Assembly (NCBI GenBank): GCA_028564675.1
Contig: JAOVVO010000031.1
Span: 124,001-188,000 of the forward strand
Direction of reading: 5' to 3'
Length of the DNA: 64,000 bases
Origin: Onchocerca lupi
Taxonomy: Eukaryota > Nematoda > Chromadorea > Rhabditida > Onchocercidae
Shown: piece after piece, positions 36,768 to 50,815 of the stretch
Layout: every line of letters begins with the position of its first letter
Position numbering within the stretch: the stretch's first letter is position 1
The notes under the pieces: generated by a model
What the model was told of the DNA's origin: nothing
Database searches by the model: none
The model's input: the letters and a program-made list of their open reading frames with translations, nothing else
Program-made: the position numbers and the translations under genes

Positions 36768-36900
36768 TTAGGTATCAATGGTAGTAATATTTGGTAGTAA
36801 GGTACCGATGGTAACAATATTTGCTATTATCTGGTAATTAGGTACCAATGGTAGCAATATTTGGTAGTTTTGGTACCAATATTGACCGATGAAGTTAATT
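36768..36900. repeat. Degenerate minisatellite based on GGTACCAATGGTAGCAATAT
   Basis: About four to five imperfect copies with variable spacing of the motif GGTAxCAATGGTAGxAATAT TTGGTA. A minus-strand ORF through it (36768-36965) is a by-product of the repeat. Confidence 0.75.
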
Positions 36901-37198
36901 GGTGTTGAAAAAAAAGCACGTCCATATTGTTTCATCATATTTTGGTTACATGCGGATGGTACCAACTAATAGCATCGTTTATTATTATTGCCATTTGATC
37001 GTATAATTATTGATCTTATTCAATCGATTAGATAAAATTAATTTGATAATATGAGAAAAAATATCATTGATTATTTGATATTTAATTGCGTATTAATTTT
37101 TATAAGTTTTTTAATTTCAAAATTTAGTCTAAAATTTTAAATATTTTTAGGAATAAATCATTTTTTTTTTCTCTTGAGATTGATCAATTAGGAGAAGA

Positions 37199-40100
37199 AT
37201 GATGGAATTAAGGAGAGAAGCTATTTTTCAATCAACACATTTGAAAGTCATTTTGAATGATTGTAATGTGAAACTTGTGAATATACTTATGGAATCATTA
37301 TCGGTAATTTCTTATTTCATCACTATTATCAGTAAGTTAACAGTAGTTGTTTATCATTTTATTATCAGTATTTTTGAATAATTTTATCATGTTCATTTTG
37401 TTCATCGCATTAAAATTACTTAAATATTCAAGTATTTAACATACTGTGAGATATTCTTTATATAATAAGATAGCATATGTAACATGATGATAAGATATGT
37501 AAAGCAATCAACTTAACAATTTTATCAGTATGATAATTTAATGGTACACGTGAGTTTGTATCTTTTCTTTCAATTTTCAATAAGCATAAAAAAATTATGC
37601 AATTTGCTTTTTCTTTTTTTTTTTTTCAGTTTTTTAATTTTCTGAAATTTGCGAGTTAATTTTTTTCCATCATTTGTTTTCTCATTTGTAATTTCGAAAG
37701 CAACAACAGCTAACGGATGTTGTATGTGCATAAAAATATGCAATTCATTCATTATGCTATTAATTTAATTATTTTGTTTAATTCATTAATTAATTAAACT
37801 AAGTATTTTTAAGTAAGTATTTTAGGTATTATCACTACACGATAATAAAAATATTATCATGCCATGTGTATAAATTAATGATAAATGAATTCAGTAATGA
37901 ATAATATCTTTTAAGCAACAATTAGGTTGGGAAGATATGTTTGGTAAAAGAGTGGAAGTATGTGGAGCAATAACTCAGCGACAAATGGGTGAGAATGATT
38001 ATTGTGAACCTTGGATTGAACTTAATTTAGAGGTTAAATTTACTTTTTGGTTTTTTAAAAAGATCTAATCGTAGATTTCATATTTATTTATTTATTATTT
38101 GTTTTTCTAAAATTTTCAAATGATATATTTATTTTAAGAAAGTTAAAAAAGGATATTATTAATTTTTATTTTTTTATTTATAAAATTTGTGTTGTATTAA
38201 TGAAATTTGAATTTTCATTTCTTTAGGTTATGTCTAGACATTGGCATCTCGATTTGCTTCCACTTGCGATGAGATTTCAGTTGATTACACAAAATCTTAA
38301 ATTTAATATTCCATGTAATGCTGTATTGCAAGTCACAAATAAGCAAATCTTCTTGGAAGATTGTATGTAAGTTTATCTTTATATTAGTTTTTTAGCTAAG
38401 ATTGATTATTTTAGCAGAAAACTATCATTTTTATGACTACATAAGAAATGAAACAAACTGAAAAGACATGTTACAAGAATTCATATAAACGGTTAAAATC
38501 ATAGTCGCTTTTGAAAAGTGGTAAGTTCATTTTGCAGTCCTAAATGATTTCGCCATTCAAATTCGAAAATTCTTTGAAAAAGATAAGGATTTATTTTTTG
38601 AATATGATAAGAATTTGACAATAAGAAGATGTGATAATAAGAAAGAAAGAAAATGTTGAAATTGTTAAATTTTTGTTTTTATATTTAATAAAAAAAAAAA
38701 AAGAAATATTTTTTTTTTTTTTTTAGAAATTCAACATATAAGATTTTAAATTAAAAAATTTTTAAATTAGAAATAAGTGTAAAGTATCTATGAATTGAAT
38801 CATTTTATAGTAAAAAATTGAAACTAATCTTTCAGAGCAGCACATATGTTTTTACCTTTGAAAGCATTTCATTTTGGTAGCTTATTCAAAGGACGATTTT
38901 TGTCACATTTTTCTCGTGCAGCATGTATGGGAACATCATTGGAACAATCGCATAGTTTGCAAATTTTACGAATTCTACGAAATTGCCCAACAATTGTTGA
39001 TCCAATGTTTGTTGATTTCGAGCATGATCGTGATATTTTTATCGTTCGATTTGCAATTTTAGATGGTATGTGTATAAATAAGGTTTGGATTTGTTTTTTC
39101 TCAATCTTTAATATTTTTTAAATTTTTAATTGTGTACATTCATTTGATTATTCATGCAAATAATTGATTTTAGGCGGATTTCGGCCAAAAAATAATGAAA
39201 ATGCTAAAATTTCAACAGCTTCTGTTATTCCGGGTTCATCAGTTGCTCTAAAAGTAAACATATTTATGTTTGTAACAAATTCATCAATTTTTTCTTCGAA
39301 ATTTCTAAAATATAGTTACGTTGAAATTGCTTTAATTTTAATAGATAAGATTTTTTCGCGAAAATTATATTAAAAAAAATCAAATGATTGCTAGGTGCGG
39401 TATGCTTCTATTCGTCGTATTCTGATTGATTTACGAGCTAAATTATCGAATGGTACATATGGTAGAAGAATCTATTTTCATTTAAACTATCCGCCTGAAA
39501 TACGGAAATATCAGAGAAAAACGGATGAAGATGAGGATAAAGGAAATAGTGATGGGAATCGATGGAGGTAAAAGTATTTAAAAGCATTCTTTCACTATAG
39601 TTAAGTATAATTTCCTCAAAAAATATTCAAATATTTTATGTACTGAATCACCTGGAAAATTTTTGACAATGAACTTATATCATTCCTTCATTGTAGATTC
39701 TAATTAAACCTAATTAAACCAATAATTAATCTTGAGAGAGTTAATTATTATCATGCTGTTTTGAATATCAATTTTCTGCTAAAAGGTAATGTCCCTTTTT
39801 TTTTTAAGGACTATTCCAGAAAATAATGATGATAGACGAGACAATTGTGCAGCTATTAATGAAAGCCCATATTTCTGCTTAGAATTGCAACAACGTATCC
39901 CAGTAACTTTGAAACTTCATGTTATATACATTTATCTGTTATAATTTCTGAAATTTAGGATTATTTCGTCATTATATCATATTAATTCACACACCAGTAA
40001 TTAGTATACTGCTTTAATTTCAAGTATCTAGTCTAATTTACCAAGTTTCTACCAACTTTATCTTATAAATTCTACTTAAATTTTTTGTTTGGTGTTCCAA

Positions 40101-43100
40101 AAATCTTAGATTTATTTTTAAGGATCATATCTTATACCAATTAATTAGTCGGCTTCGTGCACGAGCTGTATTATCGATCGAATTTGCAAATTTAAATTTC
40201 CATTATTTAAACGTATCAGAGTATGTCTTGATAAATTGTCTTTTTTTTGCAATGATTATTTGATTAATTTCAAGATAATAATGTTTTTAGTTTTCACGAA
40301 CCTGAAAATATAATTATTAAATTGTTGTTGCAGTTATGTGGATGCACCTGTACGTTTTCAAGGATGCGATCATCGAATGTATGCAAGTGATGAAATTATT
40401 AGTGGTAATGAACAAATTTATGAACCATTATTTTCACCTGTTGATGCTGAATGTGAACGTAAGATTAGGGATTGTAATGTATTTGGCTTGGAATATTTAA
40501 TTGCTGCATTGCTTTCACGTGGTGCTGTTGTAAAAGATCAAATTTTGGTATGTTTGCGTTACTATAGTCAATCTAACTTTTGAAATAAATAATTTAATCG
40601 CAGTTGAATTAAAGGATAGTAATAGAAGGATGTGTTATGTTTTTTTCTTAGAATATTCACTTAGGGAGATTTTTTACTTGAAATTCAACTATGTACATTA
40701 ATACTGCAGAGAAAAATTATCGAGAATAATTAGAATGACAATAATATTCTCTCCAAGTCAATTTTAGTTACAGTTTTGAAACATTATTTTAAATTTTTTA
40801 AAATTCATTTCACACAATACAATGCATTTATTATGCTTCATTTCGTATTATATTCGAAAGATTTCAATATTATACATCAATTTAGTTGGTAACAAGCATA
40901 GTAACTTTATCATTTGAATAATTAAGATCAGTAGTTAGTATTTAATCACTTTAGTTGGTGATAATAATTCTAATAAAAATTGGCAATATTTATAAATAAT
41001 ATTTGTAGGATTATTAAATATTTTTCTCTTTTTTAAAAATTTTCAACTGCAATTTTTTGATTATATTGAATTTCACATTGTTCTTATGATCAATATTTTC
41101 AGATAGATAACAAAACACGTGATGCTTTTATTGATATGATTTTGCAAACGTTTAGAGATAATAAGCAGGTGCGAATAAATCCTTTTTATAAAAAATAAAA
41201 TTTCAGATATTGCTGGAATTTATCAATTTGAGAAATTTTGCAATATGTGAAAACTATTAATTCAAATATTTGTTAAATCGAATTCGAAAACATCCACTGA
41301 AATCACAAATTAAACAATTTTTCCCATCAAAATGATATAGAAATGTTTGAAAACCTACATTTTCAAATAAGAATAGAAAGCAGAACAATATTTATATCGA
41401 CTATTTACATAATTAATTATTTGTTTAATTATATCTGTTTCAGTTAACATTAGAAGCATTGGAACGATTGATAAATATGGTTGATGAAACCAAGCAAGTG
41501 CCATGTTTATTTACATCCTTTGAAAAAATTCGAAATAGTCTATTAAGACAAAAAGATGTTATGGAAGAAATTTACCAAGAGAATAAGCGAGAAGGCTATC
41601 AACATGTAAGAAAGGTTAATTTTAAAAGATTTGTTAAATTATTAATAAGAAATTCTTTGTAGCAGATTATAAGTTGTTGCTTATTTTTGACAAAATCTAA
41701 GTTGCATATTTTAACAAAATTTGGTTCGAAGAAGTTCATAGTGTTTTAAATTATTACATCATCACATAAATATGAAATATATGACAAAAATTTACATTTT
41801 ATTCTTAAATATTCATTTATCTACTTATTTATGCATTTATTTATCTTTTTTTTTAGTAAATGTAAATTTTCAGGTGATCATAACACCAACTCGTATATTG
41901 CTTGTTGTACCTGAATTATTAATGGGAAATCGGGTACTTCGAACGTTTGACAAAGACGGAAATGGCGCATTACGAATACAATTTCGAGATGATGATGGTA
42001 CACCGCTAAGGTTAAATACTGTTGGTCTGTTTCTTATACAGTCAACAACTTTTAACACACTTTCACGAGGAATTTATATTGGAGGTATTTTTCATATTTA
42101 ACATTTAATTTTTTCTATTAAAGAAAAGAAGTCAGGTAAGAAATTCAGCGACTTTTTTCATGTAATTTTTCATTTCTTACTAAAATCTTCCCTTATATTT
42201 TGAACTATTGTCGCGAATTAGAAATAAGTTTGTTTCATATAGTAATGTGAGATAATGAAATACTTAAATCATTGTGTTTGAAATTTATAATGTTAATTAC
42301 AAATATTACTCATCTTGAGTTATATTATTAATGAAATTTGAAAGTTTGAGATAAATTCATCTTTTAATCTTTTTTATTATAACATGTTAGATTTCTGGCC
42401 TATCATTTGCATCAGTTTTACTTTTTTTTCAAGTTATGAAAAATATTAAACATTTAAATGTCTTAAAGCCAAGGGTTAGTTTTGATGATCAAATTTTTCT
42501 AGGAACTAACAATAGATTTATAAGATTATTTTTTTGTTACAGATCGACACTTTGTATATCTTGGATCATCAAATTCACAAATGCGAGATAATGGCTGTTA
42601 TTTTTATGATGATGGAAAAGGTGGACAAGCGCATAAAATCCGAGAACAATTAGGGAAGTTTGATCGTTGTAATATACCAAAAATGATGTCACGGATGGGA
42701 CAATGTTTTACACAAGCAAAGGTAAATTCTAAATAATTGAATGGCCAATTTTCATGCTATATGAGTAGCATAAATGGGACAAATTGTTAATTTCATTAAA
42801 GTCAAAAAACTGTTCGAGCAAAATGAGTCCATGATGATTTGAGCAAAATACATCATTTCTAACTTCAAGAAATTCGGTAACTATGATTAACCCCCATTAT
42901 AATGAGATATTGTTTTATACTTCCTTATACTAATATTACTTTCATGAAATTAGTTAAATGATCATTTTTTTTACCTCTACAGTGTCATTATTTTTTTTTT
43001 ACAAATTTCTATGCTTTTTCAAGTCTATTGTTTATGTTTTTTTTTCTTTTTTTTTTTTTTAAGCGATGTACAGTAACATTAAAACGTCATAAATATAACA

Positions 43101-46100
43101 AAACCTATGACATCATTGGTGGACGAGATACGAATCAAGCTTTTTATATATTTTCGGATGGTGTTGGCAAAGTGTCACAGGAGTTTGCTGAAAAAATAGC
43201 TTTCGATGTAGGATTAGGCACATCAGTACCTAGCTGTTATCAGGTTTATTTTAATATAATCACTATTAATTATTATATTTCAATTAATTCTAGCCAATAT
43301 GTTACTGCGAAGCAACATTTATTTTAAATTATTAATTACTGATTCAATAAATCAAAATATATAAACCATTTTACTTCTAATTTTAGCTTCAATTTCTGTA
43401 ATATTTTAGATTCGTCATCGTGGCATTAAAGGTGTTCTGTCGGTAGATCCTAGTTTGGATCAACGCAAACATTGGGCTATTGCTAATAATGTGGTCGATA
43501 ATAACAGAATGACAAATAAGCAAAATAATTTAGCTGTTTTATTTCGTCCATCTCAAGTAATCTGTTGCTTAATTTCTACTTGTCTTTGTTTTCTTTCTTT
43601 TTTTTTTTTTTTTTTGTCTTTTAATTTCTTTCTTTTTTCTGTACTAATAAATTCTGACATGTTTTTGATGATTTGATTTAATTTTAAAGGAAATTAAGTT
43701 CATATGAAACAAATTAAACTGTAATACTTTGAAAAAAAAAATAATGATTGATTAATTAGGACAAATTCAAAGCACCACGAGATGAATATATTGAAATTGT
43801 GAAATATTCCACACCGACACCGGTTTGTCTCAATCGCCCAATGATATCTATATTGGATCAGGTAATTGTAGAATAAATATTGGATTATAATAAGCAGCGA
43901 GTTATGATATCCTTGAAACTTTAAAAAATCAAACAAATAATATCTTGCGCAAGCCAGCAATATATTACCGTATCCGGCATCACAGCAGAATACGTCCCAA
44001 TCTTCATTTCCATTCAGAAGGTTGTCGAAAATGAAACTCAGAAATTCTAAAGCATCTTTCACAATTCAATATTCGAATTTAATGAGAAAATTCAGCGAAA
44101 GAGGAGAAAGCATGCATTTCTCATCTGCAGTGAAAATTATTTTTTTTTTTTTTTTTAATACAAACTTATATTAAGAATTACACAATCTCTGCATATTTCT
44201 CAGATATGAGCCTGAAGTAAGACGGAACTTGTCATACTATTAATAATAATTTGAAAAATTTAAATAATTGAACCTAAACAATTGAAACTTATACATGATC
44301 ATGCAAAATAAATCACTAAATACTTAAAACAACTATTCAGATACTATTCACATATTTACATGATTTGCATTAGAAACATTATAACAATTCGACAAATTAC
44401 TCTAGTACATCCGCAAATTGTTTGAATACAATTAGTATAAGGCATCCAGGATTATGACATTTTAAAATTAAGTAAATAATTGCGTAAGGCCATTGTTAGT
44501 TTATCAAATCCTAAAAAGCATAGAGTTTAGATCATTAATGATAATGGAGGTTATGTGGTTGTATTACTTAAAACAAATAAAATATTAAATATTAAAATAA
44601 ATCAATAATTAGCATTTTCTCTAAGAACCAAATCGAAATAATTTTTAAAAATCCATTTGTATTAAATAAACTTAAAATTAGAGTTTCTTGTTTTTTGTAT
44701 AAGATTATGATTTTCTATGTTAATAATAATTAATAATAGATATTATACTAATGAATGTTGCAAAAGATATCAAAAACATTTTTACAGGTTAGTGGAATGC
44801 AACGTTTTTCCGTGCATAAACGAATCAAAAAGCGCATACATGACTTACTGGATGTACAAATAACACAATTAGCTGATATGTTGATGAGCGAAGAAAAGTT
44901 CGTTGCTTATCATTTATTTTCTAAGTAGTTTTGGAGGCAAAAATTGGACAAATATTTGATGTAAATAAAAATTTCGATCATTAATTTATCGAATCAGAAA
45001 TTGGAAATGAATAAAATTATGTAATTTTTGATATTAAAATATGTAATTGTGATTTTTTTAATTTTAATTTTTTTTACATTATGTATTATAATTATTTTTT
45101 CAGATGCCGTGAAAAACTTAATGAATTACCATGGCGTATTAACGTTTCACTTCTATCACTTGCACGTGGTTTTGCCTTGACACAAGAACCATTTTTTCGA
45201 AGTTTGCTGAGGGCAAATATTAGATGCACTTTGAGTATATTCTTTAAATCATAATTTTTTCAAATATTTGACATTTGCAAAGAGTCTTTTGGAAGCTTTG
45301 ACATTATTTTAGAAAAATTGATCACTAAAATACAAATTCAAGTACCGCCGCATCTTGGTCGTTCGATGTTTGGTATAATGGACGAAACGGGTCTATTGCA
45401 ATGGGGTCAAGTATTTGTGCAATGCACAAAGAATATTTGGCTTAAAACACCATCCAAATCTGCTGCAAAAGTTATTTTAAGTGGTATGAACAGTAATTCA
45501 AAATAAAAAAACTATTATAATCAAAGATTTTGTTATTGCATGGAATTTATCGTATTCTTAATTGATTTCTTGTATCATTCATTTTGCTCAGGTAAAGTAA
45601 TGTTAACAAAGAATCCTTGTATTGTTGCTGGTGATGTGCGAGTATTTGAAGCAGTTGATATTCCTGAATTGCATCATCTAGTAGACGTTGTCGTTTTTCC
45701 GCAGCATGGGCCAAGACCACATCCGGATGAAATGGCTGGTATACTGTTTTGATTTGATTATTTCAAAAAATTAATTGGCCATTTGCAATATTATTTTAAG
45801 AATAATTATCATAACTCAGGATCAGACTTAGATGGTGATGAATATTCGGTAATATGGGATCCAAAATTGATGTTTGAACATAATGAACCACCGTTAGATT
45901 TTACAAAAAGTGCATCGGACAGTAAAATCGTTGAAGAAGAACAAGTGGTTTGTGCATTTTATTAATATACGATTATTCATGAAATTCATAAAATATACGA
46001 TTATTGATTTTCCTATTATTAGTTAAAATTCAGAATTATCATTGAAAACTAATGATTATTAAATTATCCTTATCTTTTAAATGAATTTTTGTCTTCAATT

Positions 46101-49100
46101 TTCGTCTTCCATTGCTTAAAGATTTTTGTTTCAAGGAGTTAGAAATGCGGAAATTCTTTGTTAATTATATCAAACAGGATTCAATTGGCTCAATTTCGAA
46201 TGCTTTCTTAGTTAATGCTGATCTTTATGGTATCACAAGCGAAGTATGATTTTGTTTTAAATGTGGCTCATTTCTGATCCATATAAATCAATCAAAGAAT
46301 AATTAAAATCATTTATATTAAAAAATAAAATACTTCTCAATGTTATACTAACACAACTCGCATTGGGAATTGCTTTTTGCCTAGTTATTTCTATTCTCAA
46401 TGTTAATTTTTCTCAATAATCTTTTCTCTGTTATGATTTCGTTTTATCGAAATTTTTCAGTTTTAAAAAATTTGAATTTTATGATCAAATTTAGACATGA
46501 AATATTTATACCGATTAAGTTGGAAAAAAATATATATGGCGTGAAGATTTTCTAATTTACTGTTGAAAATATGGAAATAAAGAAGGGATTATAGGTTTGC
46601 ATCAATATAGCAAAAAAGCATTCAAAAGCTGTGGATTTTCCGAAAACAGGCAATGCACCCGCCCCATTAACAAAACAATGGACAGTAGGTAAAGATGGAA
46701 ATATGCTTCCACCGGAAAGAGCCGAACGTTGGCCAGATTTCATGTGCAAAAACCATGAACCGAGTTACATTTCATCACGTTTAGTTGGACAGTTGTATAG
46801 GTCTGTTTAAATAATTAATTCTGATAGAAATTGATCTATCGATCTTAACTACTTTTATACTCATTTTGAACTTTTCATTATTTTTCCTTTTAATTAGTTT
46901 AGGCATATTTTTTCAGTAAATTATAGAAATTTCTGTTTAGACCATATATGATTTCTCGTAAAGAGTTTGGAAAATTAAACTTCTTTCGATATATGATAGT
47001 TTGCAGACGTATCAGACGTCTAAGCGATGCTTTGAATCTCACAGCTGCTATGGAGGGAAGTTTATCGATTACATTGGATCCAGACTTAGAGTATCCTGAT
47101 TGGGAACAGTATCAAAATATTGCCCAAGCTCAACTTGATTCCTATCATGCACATATAAGGGTTAGATTTTATGGAGTTATTAATAATTATGTTTTTCAAG
47201 AATCGTATAACTTTGATTGTAGATGGCTTTTTCTTCTAAACTTACGATAGATATGTTTACAATTAGAATATGCATGATTCTAGATTGTACATCATAATCC
47301 ATCTATGTCAAATTTTATATCTTTGCTTAATATAAGTAATTATTGCAGTCATTAATGGAAAATTACGGCATTGAAGATGAAGGACAACTGTTTTCTGGTT
47401 TTATTAGTGTTATTCGAAATCGAATCAATGATCGTGATAGAGATGATATGTCCTTTTATAATACAAATCATATAATTGAGAAGAAAGTTTCGGCTGTTTT
47501 CAGAGCGTAACTTTTTTCAAATTTCTTCTTCTAGATTTTCTTAGATTTCAATAAATCAATGTGATAGATATATGATGGTTTTTAATTAATAATTTCGGGA
47601 TATTTTGGTAAGCAAATCTAGTAGGCTTCAGTTAGTTTGAATATCAGAGAAATTTATACTGATTAATAATTTGATTTTCTGCATTTTGAAGAATTATAAT
47701 AATTCTAGATATCGTTATCATTTCTTTGATGAATTTGGTGGATTTTTGGAAAACACGTTACCCGATCATGAGGATAATCAAAATGGAAATGTGCAAGAAC
47801 GGCGTATTTGTATTTATCCATCTTCGGAAATGAAGCGAAAAGCATCGGCATATTATATTGTATGTTATCGTAAGTACTTGTTCATTTCTTCTTTTCTATT
47901 TAATAAATTACGGTTTTTTTTATATGACTAATCAATTTTGCAATTTTTTTTTACATTGCTTAGATTTTTAGAATTAAGTGGAATACTTGTTCTATTACAT
48001 TGATGGGTCGAGTGTTATTGAGTAAAATGATAGTAATAGTTTATAATGAAGCCTAAGAATTATTTGCTGAATTTTATAATTTCGCAATTCTTTAAGTTAA
48101 TTCAGACCAATAATTATCAGTGTGATGTTTGAAACAATTTGACAACTGACATTTTCAAACTGTTAATTAGATTTAATTATAATAATCATCATTATAAGTA
48201 CTATAGTTATCTATTATAATAATAATAGTAATGCATTATTATCAGTAATTACAACTATTTTGATAACTAACATTATTAGTGTTTACTATTATTATCATCA
48301 CTTCATGCCAATACAAAGGCAATGCATCAATGGATTCATCACATCGAATTTTGTCGTTTGCTTGGCTTGCTTGGGATATATTGTGCCAGGTCAAACAAGA
48401 AGTAAGATTGATACATGGTAAATCAATGGTACAGTCATTGGATCCAATGAGTGAAAATGCTTCTGAAGTTAGTTTGATTTTTTTATAATTTTCAAATTTA
48501 GACAAAAAATACTAATAAATCTAATAAATCCTAGAATTTATAGTTTTTCTAAATTGAAATTTCTCTTTTAAATGAAAGGAACTTCCAGTTCATCAAGAAT
48601 TATTGCATAGCAAATGCAACGGATATGAAATGGACTATGTCAAGCATAATGAAAACGAACCAAGTTGCTTGTATTCTTGAACCATATTGTAGCCGTTACA
48701 AAGGTATATTTAATACCATTGCGTTGTCAAGAATTAATTTATATTAAGAAAAACGAATTTGTGAATTAACGAAAATCTACGACAAAGTCTAAAAAATCTT
48801 GAAGAAATGCACCACTTCAGGAAGTTAAAAAGAAAGAGAAAATATTTCAAATTTTAGAAAAAATCATGAAATCCTTTGTTTATTTGTCTATTATATCTCA
48901 TATAAGTTAAATCTCATTAAATTGAATGAATGCAGGTCTTGAAGATTTATTCTATATTCTCATCAAATGGGCTACTTTTCATGAACTATTAAAGGAACGA
49001 CTAAATGCTATTCATATTTGCCTTTTGTTTATACAATTCGGCCTTGGATATTATGCCGATGACAAAAATATCTTGCAAGTACAATTTCTGGAAGAGGTAA

Positions 49101-50815
49101 AATGAATTGTGATTTTAACCACAAGATTAATTTCTTTAAAATTCCGAAAATTTCCGAAAAAAGCTTTATCCTGAAATTTGATGGCATTTCTTTGTTCCTG
49201 AATTCCAGTTAATAAGTGTCATCAATTTTTAGACAAAGGAAATTATTGACAGAAGTTCTCAATTGGAATGCGATTTACATAGTCTTGTTGGTGGCATTGG
49301 TATATGCTTGTTAAAATTTTTCAAATTTCTTAGTTCACGTACTATGCAAACATTAAAAATGCTGAATTTCCGAAATATTGGATATCGATCATTATTAATA
49401 CGAGGACAATGGATACAATTGAATAAAGTATAATTTTTATTAGCATTCGATGTTATTCTAATCATAGTATTATAAGTAAGCTATAAAGACAGAATAGTTC
49501 TTTTTAGAACATTACATAGATAACAAAATTATTACAAATAAAGTATTGATATTCATTTTTTGTAAAAATAATAATCATAGTTGTTGTTATTGTACAAGAA
49601 AATTGTATTTTTTTATGAATCCTATAAGTCAGACAAATTTTTTTTTCCTTTTTTAGATGATTATGAATTTCTTCCAAATAAGAAAGGCGGTATTGTTCTT
49701 AACATAGCGTTTTTAGCTTAACAGGATATTCGGATTTGGAATATTTTTGTCAGTCAGGATTTTTCCATCTTACTTTATTTCTTTTTTTAATCTTTTAAAT
49801 GATGGTTTTTGTGCTCAATTTGTATGCTAAATTTGTTGAAATACCGAGTTTAAACATAGTAGATGATTTATTTCATATTTAACATCATTTTTATATTTTC
49901 AGGCTGCTTTGAAAACTTTGTTTAGTATAGCTCTGACAGGAAATTTCAATCATGTAACATTGACTGGTACAGGATGCGAGAGTGGTGACTCACTTAACCA
50001 TAAAATTGCAAGTTGACATTCGTTAATTTTGTTAACGTTATTTTATTCCGGCAAAATAGTCACTGGAGAAAATAATCATTTCTTAATAAATTTATTCCTG
50101 ATCTTTTAAAAATATTATAAACTTAAAATCTTTTCTTTTCAGTTTGGAACGATTGAAGTTGAATCATTTATGATCGAATTACCTATTGAATCATCATTGC
50201 ATTTAGCAAAATTTCGTGAAAAAGTGCATAAGCATTCCGGTGTGAAATATTTGCAAATGCGACAAGTTACGCATCGAAAAAAAGGTGAGACTACTTATAC
50301 ATTCACAATTATTCCTCTATATTTAATAAATTGATGCTTTACTGCATTAATTGATTTGGTTATTGTTTGGATTTGTGGAGTTATCATTAGATGACATTTT
50401 TTACTTTGTTATATGCACTAATACACAATGTTGATTCCAAGTTGAATTAAACTTGACTAGGATATTTTACCAACAATAATCGTATTAGTGCAATGCTAAG
50501 ATTTTATAAATTACTGGAGATTATTATTGGTTAGTTTTGATGCTTCTTTTTTTTCATGCTATATCTTAAATCTACTTTTTTGATATTTATAGTTTAATTT
50601 GCATGATATTAAATAAAATTTTAGTAGATGAATTGGATTATAGTAAATTTACAGATCGTATTATTGTTTCGGCAGTTGGTACATTGGATTCATTACATCG
50701 CTTGCGTGATTTACTTTCAGTACGACCATCTGTAAATTCATCATTTGCAAATTACAAAGAGAGTAGTGATATGATTAATCGGCTTATTCTGGAACGTCTT
50801 GAAAAACTGGATTAA
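37199..50815 (+). CDS. ego-1: Cellular RNA-dependent RNA polymerase, EGO-1/RRF-1 class
   Basis: Thirty-three exons in phase encode 1631 residues, close to the about 1600 of nematode EGO-1/RRF-1. Exon starts: 37199, 37916, 38227, 38836, 39174, 39395, 39809, 40123, 40334, 41103, 41444, 41874, 42543, 43064, 43410, 43760, 44788, 45104, 45313, 45592, 45820, 46136, 46595, 46941, 47349, 47709, 48319, 48589, 48936, 49233, 49903, 50143 and 50625. Signatures: RDDDG (531-535), LGSSNSQMRDNGCYF, SDGVGK (654-659), IKGVLSVDP, EPFFRSLLRA, FGIMDETGLLQWGQV, PRPHPDEMAGS, the catalytic metal-binding DLDGD (955-959), KHSKAVDFPKTG (1039-1050), and VSAVGTLDSLHRLRDLL near the end. Such enzymes copy target RNAs to make secondary 22G siRNAs in the cytoplasm and germ granules. 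Exon 31 best ends at a GC donor (GCAAGT, 50008). EGO-1 and RRF-1 are close paralogues, so the symbol is provisional. AATAAA at 50950-50955. Confidence 0.97.
43862..44787. other. Large RdRP intron with an unexplained less AT-rich segment
   Basis: Intron 16 is 926 bp. Its first 200 bp (about 43940-44062) are less AT-rich than typical introns here and are open on the minus strand (start 44062, NGNEDWDVFCCDAGYGNIL). No splice partners or known domain found. Confidence 0.5.

Larger units (their letters stand above)
34888..37198. other. Upstream region of the RdRP gene, mostly repeats
   Basis: It holds the second R1 block (about 35300-35960), an R2 block (about 35960-36200) and a degenerate minisatellite (about 36768-36900). 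Just before the first RdRP ATG is a T-rich stretch and ATCAATTAG (ending 37191), usable as a splice or trans-splice acceptor. Confidence 0.6.

Noticed and set aside
38874..39062. Plus-strand ORF overlapping RdRP exon 4 in another frame
   Set aside because: The other frame joins in phase to the flanking exons and carries RdRP sequence; this one is a shadow.
42541..45965. A viral origin for the RdRP
   Set aside because: The DLDGD motif, the 33-exon structure and the full length match the cellular eukaryotic RdRP family, not viral polymerases.
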